A stretch of 64,000 nucleotides of DNA from positions 1 through 64,000 of the forward strand of contig QBYF01000002.1 of NCBI GenBank assembly GCA_003282965.1, written 5' to 3'. This document shows, in pieces, positions 46,435 through 54,992 of this stretch. Each line of letters opens with the position of its first letter. Positions within the stretch are counted from its first letter, which is position 1. Source of the DNA: Pelagibacteraceae bacterium AG-325-E13. Its GTDB lineage: Bacteria > Pseudomonadota > Alphaproteobacteria > Pelagibacterales > Pelagibacteraceae. The position numbers and the translations under genes are program-made. The notes below the pieces were generated by a model, which was not told where the DNA came from, ran no database searches, and worked only from the letters and a program-made list of their open reading frames with translations.

Positions 46435-47022
46435 CTATTTACCAGCCTCATCTAGAGCAAATTCAATTCGATCCTGTCCCCAAAAAATTTTATTATTTGC
46501 AACAAAACTTGGTGCTCCAAAAATTCCTTTCTCATAGGCTTCATTGGTTCTTTTTCTTAAGGAATCTTTTATAGAAGAGGAGGCAGACCTTAATAAAAAA
46601 GTTTTTGGGTTAACGTTTAAGTTTTTTAGAATTTTTTGAATTATATTTTCATCGTTTAAATTTAAACCATCTTGCCAGATCGCATTAAATATACTGTCAA
46701 TATAATAACTCTTATAATTGTCCTCCTCAGCAACTAAAACACCCCGCATTAAAATTAAACTTCTAATTGGAAAATAAGAATTAAATTTAAATTTAATATT
46801 TTTTTTTTCAGCAATTAATTTGCAATCTCGTATCATATGTTTTGCCTTTGCAGGAATAAAAGCTGGAGCCTTAATATCGTGTAAGTTATGAAGTCCTCCC
46901 AATAAAATGGGTTTATAGTTAATTTTAATAGAATTTCTTTTTTCTATTTTTTTTATTTCTTTATGAGCCAGAAAAGAATATGGACTTATAAAATCAAAAT
47001 AAAAATCAAAAGATTTAATCAT
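46435..47022 (-). CDS. 2-hydroxychromene-2-carboxylate isomerase-like DsbA-fold protein
   Basis: The opening SFDFYFDFISPYSFLAHKEI and the later GIFGAPSFVANNKIFWGQDRIEF match the HCCA isomerase/kappa-GST family, which uses glutathione. The ATG at 47022 (about 195 residues) fits the family; the longer frame to 47079 would overlap the next gene more. It overlaps the ABA4-like gene by 8 nt. Substrate unknown, as no aromatic degradation genes are present. Confidence 0.82.
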   Translation of the reverse strand: MIKSFDFYFDFISPYSFLAHKEIKKIEKRNSIKINYKPILLGGLHNLHDIKAPAFIPAKAKHMIRDCKLIAEKKNIKFKFNSYFPIRSLILMRGVLVAEEDNYKSYYIDSIFNAIWQDGLNLNDENIIQKILKNLNVNPKTFLLRSASSSIKDSLRKRTNEAYEKGIFGAPSFVANNKIFWGQDRIEFALDEAGK

Positions 47023-47485
47023 TGAAACTAATCTTTTTTGCGAAAAAAATTCTAATAAACCAATAAATAAATAAACCAACTGGACCTGTAAAATAGGTTA
47101 AGATTAATGAAATTATTAAAAAAAATCTTGGAACGATATATCTTTGAGAATCTCTTGCTATCCAGGCTCCAAGAAATAAACTTATTGCTAAAAAATGAAT
47201 CCAAAATACTAAAAGAAAAGCTTCATTAGCAAACATAGAATATAGACCATCTAAACCTCTATATAATTCAAAACTGTCTAAAGTATTTCCTTCTAAAAAA
47301 ATATTATATGCAATAAATCCATAAGCTCCTGCCAGAAGAAAAGGCGCAACAATGGATTGTACAAAAAAATTAGTTACCCCATGATTTGGAAGAATTATCA
47401 ACAGCAACCAAAATGGTATTACACCCCAATTAGCCATTAAATAAATATTTTGATAGCTCAATATATCTAGAAGGTCATTTATCAT
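47015..47485 (-). CDS. ABA4-like (DUF4281) membrane protein
   Basis: This 156-residue membrane protein has four to five hydrophobic segments and the ABA4 pattern: NWGVIPFWLLLIILP, LAGAYGFIAYNIF, VFWIHFLAISLFLGAWIARDSQ and YFTGPVGLFIYWFIR. In plants ABA4 acts in neoxanthin synthesis; bacterial members are uncharacterised. It is head of a two-gene minus-strand operon with the HCCA isomerase. A carotenoid role is only a guess. Confidence 0.7.
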   Translation of the reverse strand: MINDLLDILSYQNIYLMANWGVIPFWLLLIILPNHGVTNFFVQSIVAPFLLAGAYGFIAYNIFLEGNTLDSFELYRGLDGLYSMFANEAFLLVFWIHFLAISLFLGAWIARDSQRYIVPRFFLIISLILTYFTGPVGLFIYWFIRIFFAKKISFND

Positions 47486-47511
47486 GAAAAATAATATAGT
47501 ATATTAAATTA

Positions 47512-48072
47512 ATGAATCCCACATTAAATAAAAGTGATTTTGAAGACCTTACTACTAATTTAAAAGATTTAGCCTATTCATATTTAGAAAAATACAGTCC
47601 CTCTAAACAACAGTTAAAAGTTTATTTATTAAAAAAGTATTTAACTAAAATTAAAGGTACTAAATCAAAAAAAGAAGTCACTTCAATTATCGATGAAATA
47701 ATTACGAATCTTGAAAAAAATAAAATTGTAAATGATGAGCTTTATTCTGACTCTAAGGCTCGAATGTTTTTAAGAAGAGGTTACTCATTAAATAAGATCA
47801 ACCAATCTTTAAGAAATAAAGGAATTGATAGCAAGTATATAAAACTAAGTATAGATAAAATCAAAGAAGATCAAATAGAACCAGACTTCGTTTCTGCATT
47901 AAAACTTTGTAAGCGCAGAAGAATAGGACCAGTAAGACCTCAGTCAAATAGAGAATTATTCTACAAAAAAGATATGGGAATACTTGCAAGAGGAGGTTTT
48001 AGTTTTGATTTATCAAAAAGGGTTTTAAATCTTGAAAGTGACGAATTTAATAAGTTACTCAAGATCGTTTAA
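47512..48072 (+). CDS. recX: RecX family regulatory protein
   Basis: RecX modulates RecA filament activity. The 186-residue protein has the three-helix repeats of the family: LKDLAYSYLEKYSPSKQQLKVYLLKKY, NDELYSDSKARMFLRRGYSLNKINQSLRNKG and a third repeat ending ARGGFSFDLSKRVL. recA itself is not in the window. The 3' end overlaps a small minus-strand ORF by 18 nt. Confidence 0.8.
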   Translation: MNPTLNKSDFEDLTTNLKDLAYSYLEKYSPSKQQLKVYLLKKYLTKIKGTKSKKEVTSIIDEIITNLEKNKIVNDELYSDSKARMFLRRGYSLNKINQSLRNKGIDSKYIKLSIDKIKEDQIEPDFVSALKLCKRRRIGPVRPQSNRELFYKKDMGILARGGFSFDLSKRVLNLESDEFNKLLKIV

Positions 48073-48195
48073 TTTTTTTTTTTCATCTTCTACTAATTGG
48101 TCTAATTTTCTTTTAAGTAAATTTCTCACAATAATAAAAAAAAGCACTCCAAAAAAAGTTACAGATAATATTATAGCCAATATCGTTTTAAGCAT
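48055..48195 (-). CDS. Small single-helix membrane protein
   Basis: A 46-residue ORF on the minus strand has one N-terminal membrane helix (LAIILSVTFFGVLFFIIV) and a Lys/Glu-rich tail. It starts 8 nt inside the end of cysQ and overlaps the end of recX, so it fills the gap between them. No family recognised. Its operon-like overlap with cysQ supports it, but the evidence is modest. Confidence 0.5.
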   Translation of the reverse strand: MLKTILAIILSVTFFGVLFFIIVRNLLKRKLDQLVEDEKKKLNDLE

Positions 48196-48967
48196 CTAAC
48201 ATTTCATTGCGTTTAATCATTAAGCTCAAGTTTTTATAATCACTTTTTCCGTATTTAAATGGGTGATGATCTAAAGTTGTAATAATTGCACCTGCATTTT
48301 CAGCAACAGCATGACCCGCAGCATAATCCCATTCATAGGCTCTTTCTTTTGCAGCGTAAAAATCAAACTCTCCTGTGGCTATAACACAAAATTTATAAGA
48401 GCTATGCATTGGTGTAAAAGACTCAACTTTGTGTTTTTTTAATACTTCTAATATTTGAGAAGATGGTTTTTCTGCACCACTAACAGCAAAAACTTTTCCT
48501 TGTGCAGTTTTTTTCTTACAATTTAGTTTAGTAGTTTCACCATCTTCAATCATGTAAGAATTATTTTTTCCATACGCATAAAACAATCTATTTTTTTTTG
48601 GCGCACCAAGTAACCCTATCGTTGGTACACAATTTAACACTAAAGCAGCATTAATAGTGTATTCATCTTTACCAGCAATGTACTCTTTAGTGCCATCAAT
48701 CGGGTCAAGTAGCCAAAATGTTTTTAGATTGTTTTCTTTTTTAAGATCAACTGTTTCCTCAGAAATAATAGGAATGTTAGGTGTTAAACTTTCAATTTTT
48801 TCTGTCAGTATTTTATTTACTTCCAGGTCTCCATTAGTAACTGGAGAATTATCAGGTTTGATAATTGTTTTAAGACCTTGCTTTCTAAGTTCAATAGATT
48901 TTCTGCCAGCAAATTCTGTCGTTTCTATTAAATTTTTTGCTATATTTTCTAACTCAATGTTGTTCAT
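48188..48967 (-). CDS. cysQ: 3'(2'),5'-bisphosphate nucleotidase CysQ (inositol monophosphatase family)
   Basis: CysQ converts PAP to AMP. The 259-residue protein has the metal-binding motifs EETVDL and FWLLDPIDGTKEYIAG, and the C-terminal YEWDYAAGHAVAENAGAII. These are the IMPase signatures with the CysQ-specific spacing. It is followed by the 46-residue membrane ORF and preceded, with a 14-nt overlap, by a DUF3553 gene on the same strand. The related inositol phosphatases are a less likely alternative. Confidence 0.88.
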   Translation of the reverse strand: MNNIELENIAKNLIETTEFAGRKSIELRKQGLKTIIKPDNSPVTNGDLEVNKILTEKIESLTPNIPIISEETVDLKKENNLKTFWLLDPIDGTKEYIAGKDEYTINAALVLNCVPTIGLLGAPKKNRLFYAYGKNNSYMIEDGETTKLNCKKKTAQGKVFAVSGAEKPSSQILEVLKKHKVESFTPMHSSYKFCVIATGEFDFYAAKERAYEWDYAAGHAVAENAGAIITTLDHHPFKYGKSDYKNLSLMIKRNEMLDA

Positions 48968-49133
48968 CTTTTACTTTCTCTAATTCAACATTATCTAAAT
49001 TTATCACTTTTTTTCCATTATTTTGAAAATTTACAGTAGCTTTGTTTTTAATAATTGATTGAATTTGTCCTATACCCCAATTTTTTTGAGAGGGATTTAT
49101 AACAAAATTACCTGGTTCTAGATCATATTGCAT
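48954..49133 (-). CDS. DUF3553 small protein
   Basis: Translation of the minus strand gives a 59-residue protein with LEPGNFVINPSQKNWGIGQI followed by ATVNFQNNGKKVINLDNVEL, the DUF3553 pattern (a small beta-barrel also found as the C-terminal domain of UvrD/PcrA-type helicases). It overlaps the cysQ start by 14 nt and is divergent from mnmA, 40 nt away. Function unknown; nucleic-acid or RNA polymerase binding is possible. Confidence 0.8.
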   Translation of the reverse strand: MQYDLEPGNFVINPSQKNWGIGQIQSIIKNKATVNFQNNGKKVINLDNVELEKVKDEQH

Positions 49134-49173
49134 AATGGAAAATTCTTATTTTTTATAATATATACACTTTATA

Positions 49174-50301
49174 ATGAATTCACTAGGTATAAAAAAAACG
49201 CCTAAAGATACAAAAGTAGTTGTTGCAATGTCAGGAGGTGTCGACTCTTCAGTGGTTGCGGCTTTAATGAAAAAAGAGGGTTACGACGTAACTGGAATTA
49301 CTTTAAAACTCTATGATGACGCGAAGCCCTCCAAAGAGGGAAGACAATGTTGCGCAGGTCAAGATATTTTAGATGCCAAAAGAGTATCTGAAAAACTTAA
49401 TATTAATCATGAAATTTTATTTTATCAAAAGAAATTTAAATCAGAGGTTATTGACTCTTTTATAGATAGCTATGTTAGTGGTGAAACTCCTATTCCATGC
49501 GTACAATGTAATCAAACAGTTAAATTTAGAGATCTATTTAAATATGCAAAAGATATGAATGCTGATGCTTTAGTTACTGGGCACTACGTCTCTCGAATTC
49601 AAAACAATGGACACGCAAACATGTATAGAGCTAAAGATCAAAATCGCGATCAAAGTTATTTCTTATTTAACACAACTCAAGAACAATTAGATTATTTAAG
49701 ATTCCCATTAGGAAAAATTGATAAATCTGAAACAAGATCGATCGCAGAAAAATTAAACTTAAATGTTGCTCAAAAGCCAGATAGTCAAGATATATGCTTT
49801 GTACCTAACGGTGATTATGCATCTGTTATTAAAAAATTTAGACCAGGATCTTTTAAACCAGGAAAAATTCTTAATACGCAAGGAATTCAAATAGGAGAAC
49901 ATGAAGGAATAATTAATTATACAATAGGCCAGAGAAAAGGGATAAAAATAGCAAGCAACAATCCTTTATATGTTGTCAATATAGATGCAGATAAGAATAT
50001 TATTATTGTTGGAAGCAAAGAGTGTTTGCAAGTTAAAGAAATCCAATTAAGAGAATTAAATATATTAGGATCTAAGAAAGAATTTGATAAAATCATAAGT
50101 ATTAAAGTAAGATCAACAGGTAGACTTTTAAAAGCTAAAATTAATTTACTTGAAAATTCTGCTTATGTTGAAATTTTAGATAAGGAAACTGGAATTTCTC
50201 CAGGGCAAGCTTGCGTATTTTATTCTAAAGACGATGTTGGGGATAAAGTTCTCGGAGGCGGTTGGATACATAAGACAATCAATAAAAATTTATCCACTTA
50301 G
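49174..50301 (+). CDS. mnmA: tRNA-specific 2-thiouridylase MnmA
   Basis: MnmA thiolates U34 of tRNA for Lys, Glu and Gln. The ATP-pyrophosphatase loop is [15 protein letters not shown]. The catalytic cysteines lie in [13 protein letters not shown] and DSQDICFVP. The C-terminal half is a beta-barrel (KIRSTGRL-like, [12 protein letters not shown]). At 375 residues it has normal length. An intrinsic terminator follows at 50315-50345, upstream of the structured RNA. Confidence 0.95.
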   Translation: MNSLGIKKTPKDTKVVVAMSGGVDSSVVAALMKKEGYDVTGITLKLYDDAKPSKEGRQCCAGQDILDAKRVSEKLNINHEILFYQKKFKSEVIDSFIDSYVSGETPIPCVQCNQTVKFRDLFKYAKDMNADALVTGHYVSRIQNNGHANMYRAKDQNRDQSYFLFNTTQEQLDYLRFPLGKIDKSETRSIAEKLNLNVAQKPDSQDICFVPNGDYASVIKKFRPGSFKPGKILNTQGIQIGEHEGIINYTIGQRKGIKIASNNPLYVVNIDADKNIIIVGSKECLQVKEIQLRELNILGSKKEFDKIISIKVRSTGRLLKAKINLLENSAYVEILDKETGISPGQACVFYSKDDVGDKVLGGGWIHKTINKNLST

Positions 50302-50314
50302 TTAACAACTTACT

Positions 50315-50345
50315 TTGTATCACGTATTAAGTGATAACAATTTTT
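50315..50345 (+). terminator. Intrinsic terminator after mnmA
   Basis: TTGTATCAC and GTGATAACAA form a stem of eight or nine pairs with one bulged base and a 7-nt loop, followed by T5. It ends the mnmA transcript about 25 nt before the structured RNA begins, suggesting the RNA is expressed on its own. Confidence 0.7.
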
Positions 50346-50370
50346 AACTAATGTGATTTAATAGAACTAA

Positions 50371-50541
50371 TTAAGAGGCAACTCTTAACTGGCCATTTAA
50401 AGAAAAACCGAGAGGTTCAAGTTTAAAGGGCAGAAAGGTGGACCTAGTAGCGCTAGAATAGTTCATCGGGACGGCTTGGCGGTAGCGCCTAAAACGACGA
50501 GCCAAAACTACTAAATTTCTGGGCGAAAGCCTAGAAATTTA
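50371..50541 (+). ncRNA. Unidentified structured RNA between mnmA and an acyltransferase gene
   Basis: This 297-nt gap has no plausible ORF but a series of clear hairpins. TTAAGAG-GCAA-CTCTTAA (50371-50388) has a GCAA loop. AACC-GAGA-GGTT (50406-50417) has a GAGA loop, nested between TTTAAA repeats. GGCG-GTAG-CGCC lies at 50478-50489, flanked by GGCTT and GAGCC that could pair. A 13-bp stem closes at 50512-50541 with a GAAA loop. Three GNRA-type loops and local GC enrichment in an AT-rich genome indicate a folded RNA. I see no tmRNA, RNase P, SRP or tRNA signature. Strand is assumed from the GNRA loops and the terminator. Confidence 0.72.
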
Positions 50542-50598
50542 TGTGGTTATTTTTAAAAAACTCAAACATCTTTATTTGGAATAATGTTATTTTAAATA

Positions 50599-51615
50599 AT
50601 GTTATTTCTTGAGAATAGAGTCGCAAGTTTAGAAATTTTAAGATTCTTATCTTCAATTTCAGTAGTAATTTTTCACTATCAAAACATACTAATTCAAAAT
50701 AATTCTGATTTAATTTCTGAGTTACCTTTCTCCAATCTTATAAATATACTCTACACATATGGTTATTATGGAGTTCACATTTTCTTCACAATCTCAGGGT
50801 TTATTTTTGCTTATACCTACTTAGAAAAAAATGTTTCAGCAAAAAAATTTTTTGTTAATAGGTTTTCACGTTTATACCCACTTCATTTTCTAACTTTAAT
50901 CTTAATCGTATTGATAGAATTTTTAGATCCAGTTTTTTTTAATAATTTCAATGAAATAAATAATATTTTTAATGATATGTATCATTTTGTGTTACAAATT
51001 TTTTTCATTTCTTACTGGGGATTTGAAAGCGGTCATTCTTTCAATACTCCTATATGGAGCGTTAGTATTGAAATAATTTTATACATTATATTCTTTTTAT
51101 CTATGAGATTTTTAAAAATACATATTAACATGATTATAATATTATTATTATTTTTAACATATAAATTATCTTTTATTCAAATAAAATATATAGAATTTGC
51201 TGTTTTATTTTTTTCTGGGATACTGATTTTCCAAATAATTAATCATAATAAAAAAAAATTACAATTATTACTTTCAACTTTGGTTTTAATGATTTCAATA
51301 ATCGGTAATTTTAAAATTCTTCTTTTTGCTCCATCGTTGATTATGCTTATAGTTTTACTTGAAAAAAACATATCAAAAAGAATAAGACCTATTTTTATTT
51401 ATTTAGGAAGTATTACGTATTCAACTTATTTGATTCATTATCCAATATTGATTTCTATTTTAAGTTTTGAGAATAATTTTCAAAATCTTGAAAAAATTTA
51501 TTTTAATGATCTATTTTTTATTTTTTTTATTACTTTTTTAATTATTATTTCATTTGGAATATTTAAATTTTTTGAGAGGCCTTTAAATTATACTATTAGA
51601 AAAAGTCTGTCTTAA
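50599..51615 (+). CDS. Acyltransferase 3 family membrane protein
   Basis: This 338-residue protein has about ten membrane segments. The N-terminal SLEILRFLSSISVVIFHYQN carries the active-site-type Arg and His of acyltransferase 3 proteins, and HSFNTPIWSVSIEIILY is a second family motif. Members O-acylate polysaccharides or lipids. The gene is notably AT-rich and Asn/Lys-rich, but the codon pattern is not clearly foreign. Its target is unknown. Confidence 0.85.
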   Translation: MLFLENRVASLEILRFLSSISVVIFHYQNILIQNNSDLISELPFSNLINILYTYGYYGVHIFFTISGFIFAYTYLEKNVSAKKFFVNRFSRLYPLHFLTLILIVLIEFLDPVFFNNFNEINNIFNDMYHFVLQIFFISYWGFESGHSFNTPIWSVSIEIILYIIFFLSMRFLKIHINMIIILLLFLTYKLSFIQIKYIEFAVLFFSGILIFQIINHNKKKLQLLLSTLVLMISIIGNFKILLFAPSLIMLIVLLEKNISKRIRPIFIYLGSITYSTYLIHYPILISILSFENNFQNLEKIYFNDLFFIFFITFLIIISFGIFKFFERPLNYTIRKSLS

Positions 51616-52313
51616 TTAATTTTCTTCCAGAATAATCTAGAGAATAAATAAAACATAATAACGCCTATAAAATAATTCCATTCTAAAGCATGTTTAAAAT
51701 GTGTATTACCTTTATCTAATAAAATAGGTAAACTTAATATTGCAACTATAGATAAGAGAGATACAAGAATAATCTTTAAGGTTAAAATTTTTGTATTAAC
51801 AAAGCTTAATAATTTTGTTTTAATTTTGTAAAAATGATAAACTAAAATTCCTTGTGCTATAATTTCAAAAATAATAAAAAGAAGCAAAACAACTCTTCTT
51901 AAAAGTTTGTAAATCTGAATATCAAATTTTACTCCAAGTAAAATTGAGTGGATTGATAAAAATATTGCAGAAAGAATTCCTAAAGTCTTAAACTTATAAT
52001 TAATTTTAGTAAATTTATATTTATTGACCAAATCATTATTATTCTTCCAATAATAATATAATAATATAGCTGTTATTATCATCGCTGGTTTGAAAATAAG
52101 GTACTGAGGAAAAGTTCTTGAAGCTCTACTTATAGATAAACTTCCATCAATATAAGGTATCGAAAAACCTGAGATACCTATCATATCCACTGCAAATATC
52201 GTTTTTTCAAGATATTCAGGGTTTTGAGAAATTATTAAACAAAGATTTATTGCAATTAATGGAATAAAAAATATCCATAAACTCAATTTTCTTATTTGAG
52301 TTATTTCGTTCAT
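51612..52313 (-). CDS. Multi-pass membrane protein of unknown function
   Basis: This 233-residue protein has about six hydrophobic segments (near residues 12-30, 75-90, 110-125, 135-158, 170-190 and 208-225). No family is recognised. It starts 14 nt after the stop of the 27-residue basic ORF, suggesting a common minus-strand transcript, and overlaps the acyltransferase 3' end by 4 nt. Confidence 0.55.
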   Translation of the reverse strand: MNEITQIRKLSLWIFFIPLIAINLCLIISQNPEYLEKTIFAVDMIGISGFSIPYIDGSLSISRASRTFPQYLIFKPAMIITAILLYYYWKNNNDLVNKYKFTKINYKFKTLGILSAIFLSIHSILLGVKFDIQIYKLLRRVVLLLFIIFEIIAQGILVYHFYKIKTKLLSFVNTKILTLKIILVSLLSIVAILSLPILLDKGNTHFKHALEWNYFIGVIMFYLFSRLFWKKIN

Positions 52314-52327
52314 ATAATATGTTTTGA

Positions 52328-52411
52328 TTATTTTTTCTTATTTCTTTTTCTTGCTCTTCTTTTTTTTGAGCCAATTTTTCTTCTACCACGGTGCTTTTTT
52401 GGATAACCCAT
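52328..52411 (-). CDS. 27-residue arginine/lysine-rich mini-protein
   Basis: A minus-strand ATG at 52411 opens a 27-codon ORF with more than half Lys/Arg (MGYPKKHRGRRKIG then a KKRRARKRNKKK tail). An AGGAGG ribosome-binding site lies at 7 nt, near consensus, which is rare among the genes in this window. The composition is that of a tiny ribosomal protein (as in bTHX, bS22 or mitochondrial mS38/COX24) or another RNA-binding peptide. Homology is not established. Confidence 0.65.
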   Translation of the reverse strand: MGYPKKHRGRRKIGSKKRRARKRNKKK

Positions 52412-52476
52412 ATTTTTGCCTCCTTTTCTATATCTTATTACGCCAATAGCTAATAAAGTTCAATTATACTTATTTT

Positions 52477-53667
52477 ATGAAAAAGTCCATAAACACATTT
52501 TTAAAACATCCAACAAAAGATAGCACAAATAGGTCTGCCAATCCTCCTGTAACAAGAGCATCTACAATACTCTTTAACTCAATGCAGGAACTTTTACAGC
52601 ATGAAAAAAAGATAAAAGCCAATAAAAAAGTTAGCTATTATAGCTACGGCAGATATGGAAGCTCAACAACTATAGAATTAGAGAATATTCTTAAAGAATT
52701 AGAACAAGCCTATCATGTTTTCTTAACAGGCACTGGATTTGGTGGAGTTGCTCTTGCGATTATGAGCCTATGTAGACCTGGAGACGAAATTTTAGTTTCA
52801 GATAATGTATATGGACCGACGAAAGAAATATCTGAACATCTTGTAAAAGAATTTAATATTAATTCAAAATTTTATGATCCAGATAATTTTGCAGATTTAA
52901 AGAATAAAATCACAAAAAAAACTAAAATGATAATAGTAGAAAACCCAGGAAGTAGTACTTTTGAATTTCAAGATCTTTCAAAAATTATCAAGGTTGCAAA
53001 AAGAAAAAATATTTTAACTTTTTTAGATAATACTTGGGGCACAGCTTTACACTTAAAACCTCTTAAAATTGGTTTTGATTTATCTTTCTGCTCTGCTACA
53101 AAATATTATTCAGGTCACTCTGATGCGATGGGCGGATCTTTGGCTGTGAATAAAAAAGTTTTTAAAAAAGTAATGTTTTTTTATAAATTATCAGGTTACA
53201 GGATGTCTGCAGATGAAGCTTATCTTATTATTAGAGGTTTAAGAACTTTAGATGTCAGACTTAAAAAGCATTGTGAAAACACAAAAATAGTTATTAATTT
53301 TTTAAAAAAACAAAAAAAGATAAAAGAAATACTTTATCCTTACAAACCCTCTTCTAAAAACTACAAACTATGGAAAAAATATTACTCAGGAGCCAATGGT
53401 TTGTTTTCTATAGTTGTAAAGAGTAAAAAGAAATCATCTGTAGTCAAATTTGTTAATTCATTAGAGTTATTTGGAATTGGTTACAGCTGGGGTGGTTTTG
53501 AAAGTCTTGTTCTTTTACAAGATTTAAGGGCTAGAACAAAATATACTGAACCAAGAAAATATTTTAGATTTGCTAAAGATGAACATATTGTAAGACTTCA
53601 CATAGGCCTAGAAGATCCTAAAGATTTAATTGAAGATTTAAAACAATCTTTAAGATACATTAAATAA
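52477..53667 (+). CDS. metC: Cystathionine beta-lyase
   Basis: This 396-residue PLP enzyme of the Cys/Met metabolism family cleaves cystathionine to homocysteine. The motifs SYYSYGRYGSSTTIELENIL, NTWGTALHLKPL and the PLP-binding lysine in CSATKYYSGHSDAMGG are in the MetC arrangement. The family also includes cystathionine gamma-synthase, but TWATAL-like and tyrosine-rich motifs fit MetC. It shares one base with the following MFS gene. No SAM riboswitch is seen upstream. Confidence 0.85.
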   Translation: MKKSINTFLKHPTKDSTNRSANPPVTRASTILFNSMQELLQHEKKIKANKKVSYYSYGRYGSSTTIELENILKELEQAYHVFLTGTGFGGVALAIMSLCRPGDEILVSDNVYGPTKEISEHLVKEFNINSKFYDPDNFADLKNKITKKTKMIIVENPGSSTFEFQDLSKIIKVAKRKNILTFLDNTWGTALHLKPLKIGFDLSFCSATKYYSGHSDAMGGSLAVNKKVFKKVMFFYKLSGYRMSADEAYLIIRGLRTLDVRLKKHCENTKIVINFLKKQKKIKEILYPYKPSSKNYKLWKKYYSGANGLFSIVVKSKKKSSVVKFVNSLELFGIGYSWGGFESLVLLQDLRARTKYTEPRKYFRFAKDEHIVRLHIGLEDPKDLIEDLKQSLRYIK

Positions 53668-54887
53668 TGTCAGAAAAATTTATTCCTAATAAGTTAGCTC
53701 TTATCACTTTAATTGCTGCAAGTTCAGCAATTTTAGTTTCGATGGGTTTAAGGCAAACTTTTGGATTATTTTTTAGCGCTTTTGAGGAAGGACTAAATTG
53801 TACAAGAACAGAATTTGGTTTAGCAATAGGATTGCAAATGTTATTCTGGGGAATATTTGCACCTATATTTGGTATTCTGGCAGATAAATTTGGAGGCAGT
53901 AAAGCAGTTTTTATTGGTTTTATAATTTTTGGTTTAGGTATTTACATGCTTTATTCTGGCCCAAATACAGGAATTTTTTTTCAAATTAGCCTAGGTGTTT
54001 TGGTTGGAACTGCGCTAGGCGCTACTGCAATGAGTGTCCCAGTTTCAGAAGTTGGCAAACATTTCCCTAATGAAAAAAGAACGGTAGCTACAGGCATTGT
54101 CACTGCTGCAGCCTCCGTAGGATATTTTTTAGCCCCTTTGTTTACACAATACACTCTTGGAACTGTAGGCTGGGAACAAACTTTAAAATATTTTATGTAC
54201 TTTATTTTATTTGGTCTCATTACTTCATTATTTATTTTGCCCAAAAAAGTGGCACCTATTTTAAAAACTGAAAAAAGTCAGAACTTCATGGAGGCTATGA
54301 AAGAAGCTTTTTCTCATAAAGGATATGTTTTGTTAGTAGCTGGGTTTTTTGTATGTGGATTTCAAATAACTTTAGTTGGTACTCATGTACCAGGCTACAT
54401 GCAAGATAGAGGATTGGGTGGATGGACTGCTACAATAATTTTATCTTTAATAGGATTATTTAATATAATTGGTACTTTAGGAATTGGCTATCTGGGAACT
54501 AAGTACAGTAAAAAAATTTTATTAAGCATTCTTTATTTTTTAAGAGCAATTATAATAGCCATTTTTATATTTTCTCCACCTTCAATTTACATGTCTATAT
54601 TTTTTGGAATTACTTTTGGTCTTCTTTGGTTATCAACTGTACCTCCTACTAATGGAATTGTTGCTCAAATTTTTGGCACAAAATATTTAAGTACTCTTTT
54701 TGGAATAGTTTTTTTCAGCCACCAATTAGGGGCTTTTGCAGGATCTTTCTTGGGAGGTCTGTTTTATGATCTATATGGGTCCTATGATTACGCCTGGTAT
54801 ATTGCTATAGCATTATCTTTATTTGCAACACTCGTGCATTTACCAATAGATGAAAAGCCAATAGATCGTAAATTACAGCAAGCCTAA
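53667..54887 (+). CDS. Major facilitator superfamily transporter
   Basis: This 406-residue protein has 12 predicted membrane segments. The opening SSAILVSMGLRQTFGLFFSAFEEG and GILADKFGGSKAV loop (MFS motif A) are typical of a monocarboxylate/oxalate-formate-like MFS group. It is translationally coupled to metC. Substrate unknown. The following 193-nt gap has two DnaA boxes. Confidence 0.85.
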   Translation: MSEKFIPNKLALITLIAASSAILVSMGLRQTFGLFFSAFEEGLNCTRTEFGLAIGLQMLFWGIFAPIFGILADKFGGSKAVFIGFIIFGLGIYMLYSGPNTGIFFQISLGVLVGTALGATAMSVPVSEVGKHFPNEKRTVATGIVTAAASVGYFLAPLFTQYTLGTVGWEQTLKYFMYFILFGLITSLFILPKKVAPILKTEKSQNFMEAMKEAFSHKGYVLLVAGFFVCGFQITLVGTHVPGYMQDRGLGGWTATIILSLIGLFNIIGTLGIGYLGTKYSKKILLSILYFLRAIIIAIFIFSPPSIYMSIFFGITFGLLWLSTVPPTNGIVAQIFGTKYLSTLFGIVFFSHQLGAFAGSFLGGLFYDLYGSYDYAWYIAIALSLFATLVHLPIDEKPIDRKLQQA

Positions 54888-54891
54888 GCTT

Positions 54892-54992
54892 TGTGGATAA
54901 GACACCTTCAAGTTGTAAAAAGAGTCTAATTTAGAATCATAAGTGAATCAAAAGGTGAACATTTAAATGAGATATTAATTGGTTGTGGATAA
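54892..54992. promoter_or_regulatory. Pair of perfect DnaA-box sequences in an AT-rich gap
   Basis: TGTGGATAA occurs at 54892-54900 and 54984-54992, both in the same orientation; it is the reverse complement of the classical DnaA box TTATCCACA. The gap (54888-55080) holds no ORF and its downstream part is very AT-rich. From base composition I would expect fewer than one such box in 64 kb, so two within about 100 bp are notable. It may be a DnaA-regulated site or part of an origin. Confidence 0.5.

Noticed and set aside
50288..50298. TTATCCACT near the end of mnmA as a third DnaA box
   Set aside because: It has one mismatch to the consensus, lies within the coding sequence, and is 4.6 kb from the other two boxes.
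50405..50435. T-arm-like stretch (GAGAGGTTCAAG) suggesting a tRNA or the acceptor half of tmRNA
   Set aside because: No 5-bp T stem, anticodon arm, acceptor stem or CCA end can be drawn around it; the GAGA loop closes as a simple hairpin.
52430..52476. SAM-type riboswitch in front of metC
   Set aside because: The gap to the divergent mini-ORF is only about 65 nt and shows no SAM-II or SAM-V core that I can recognise.
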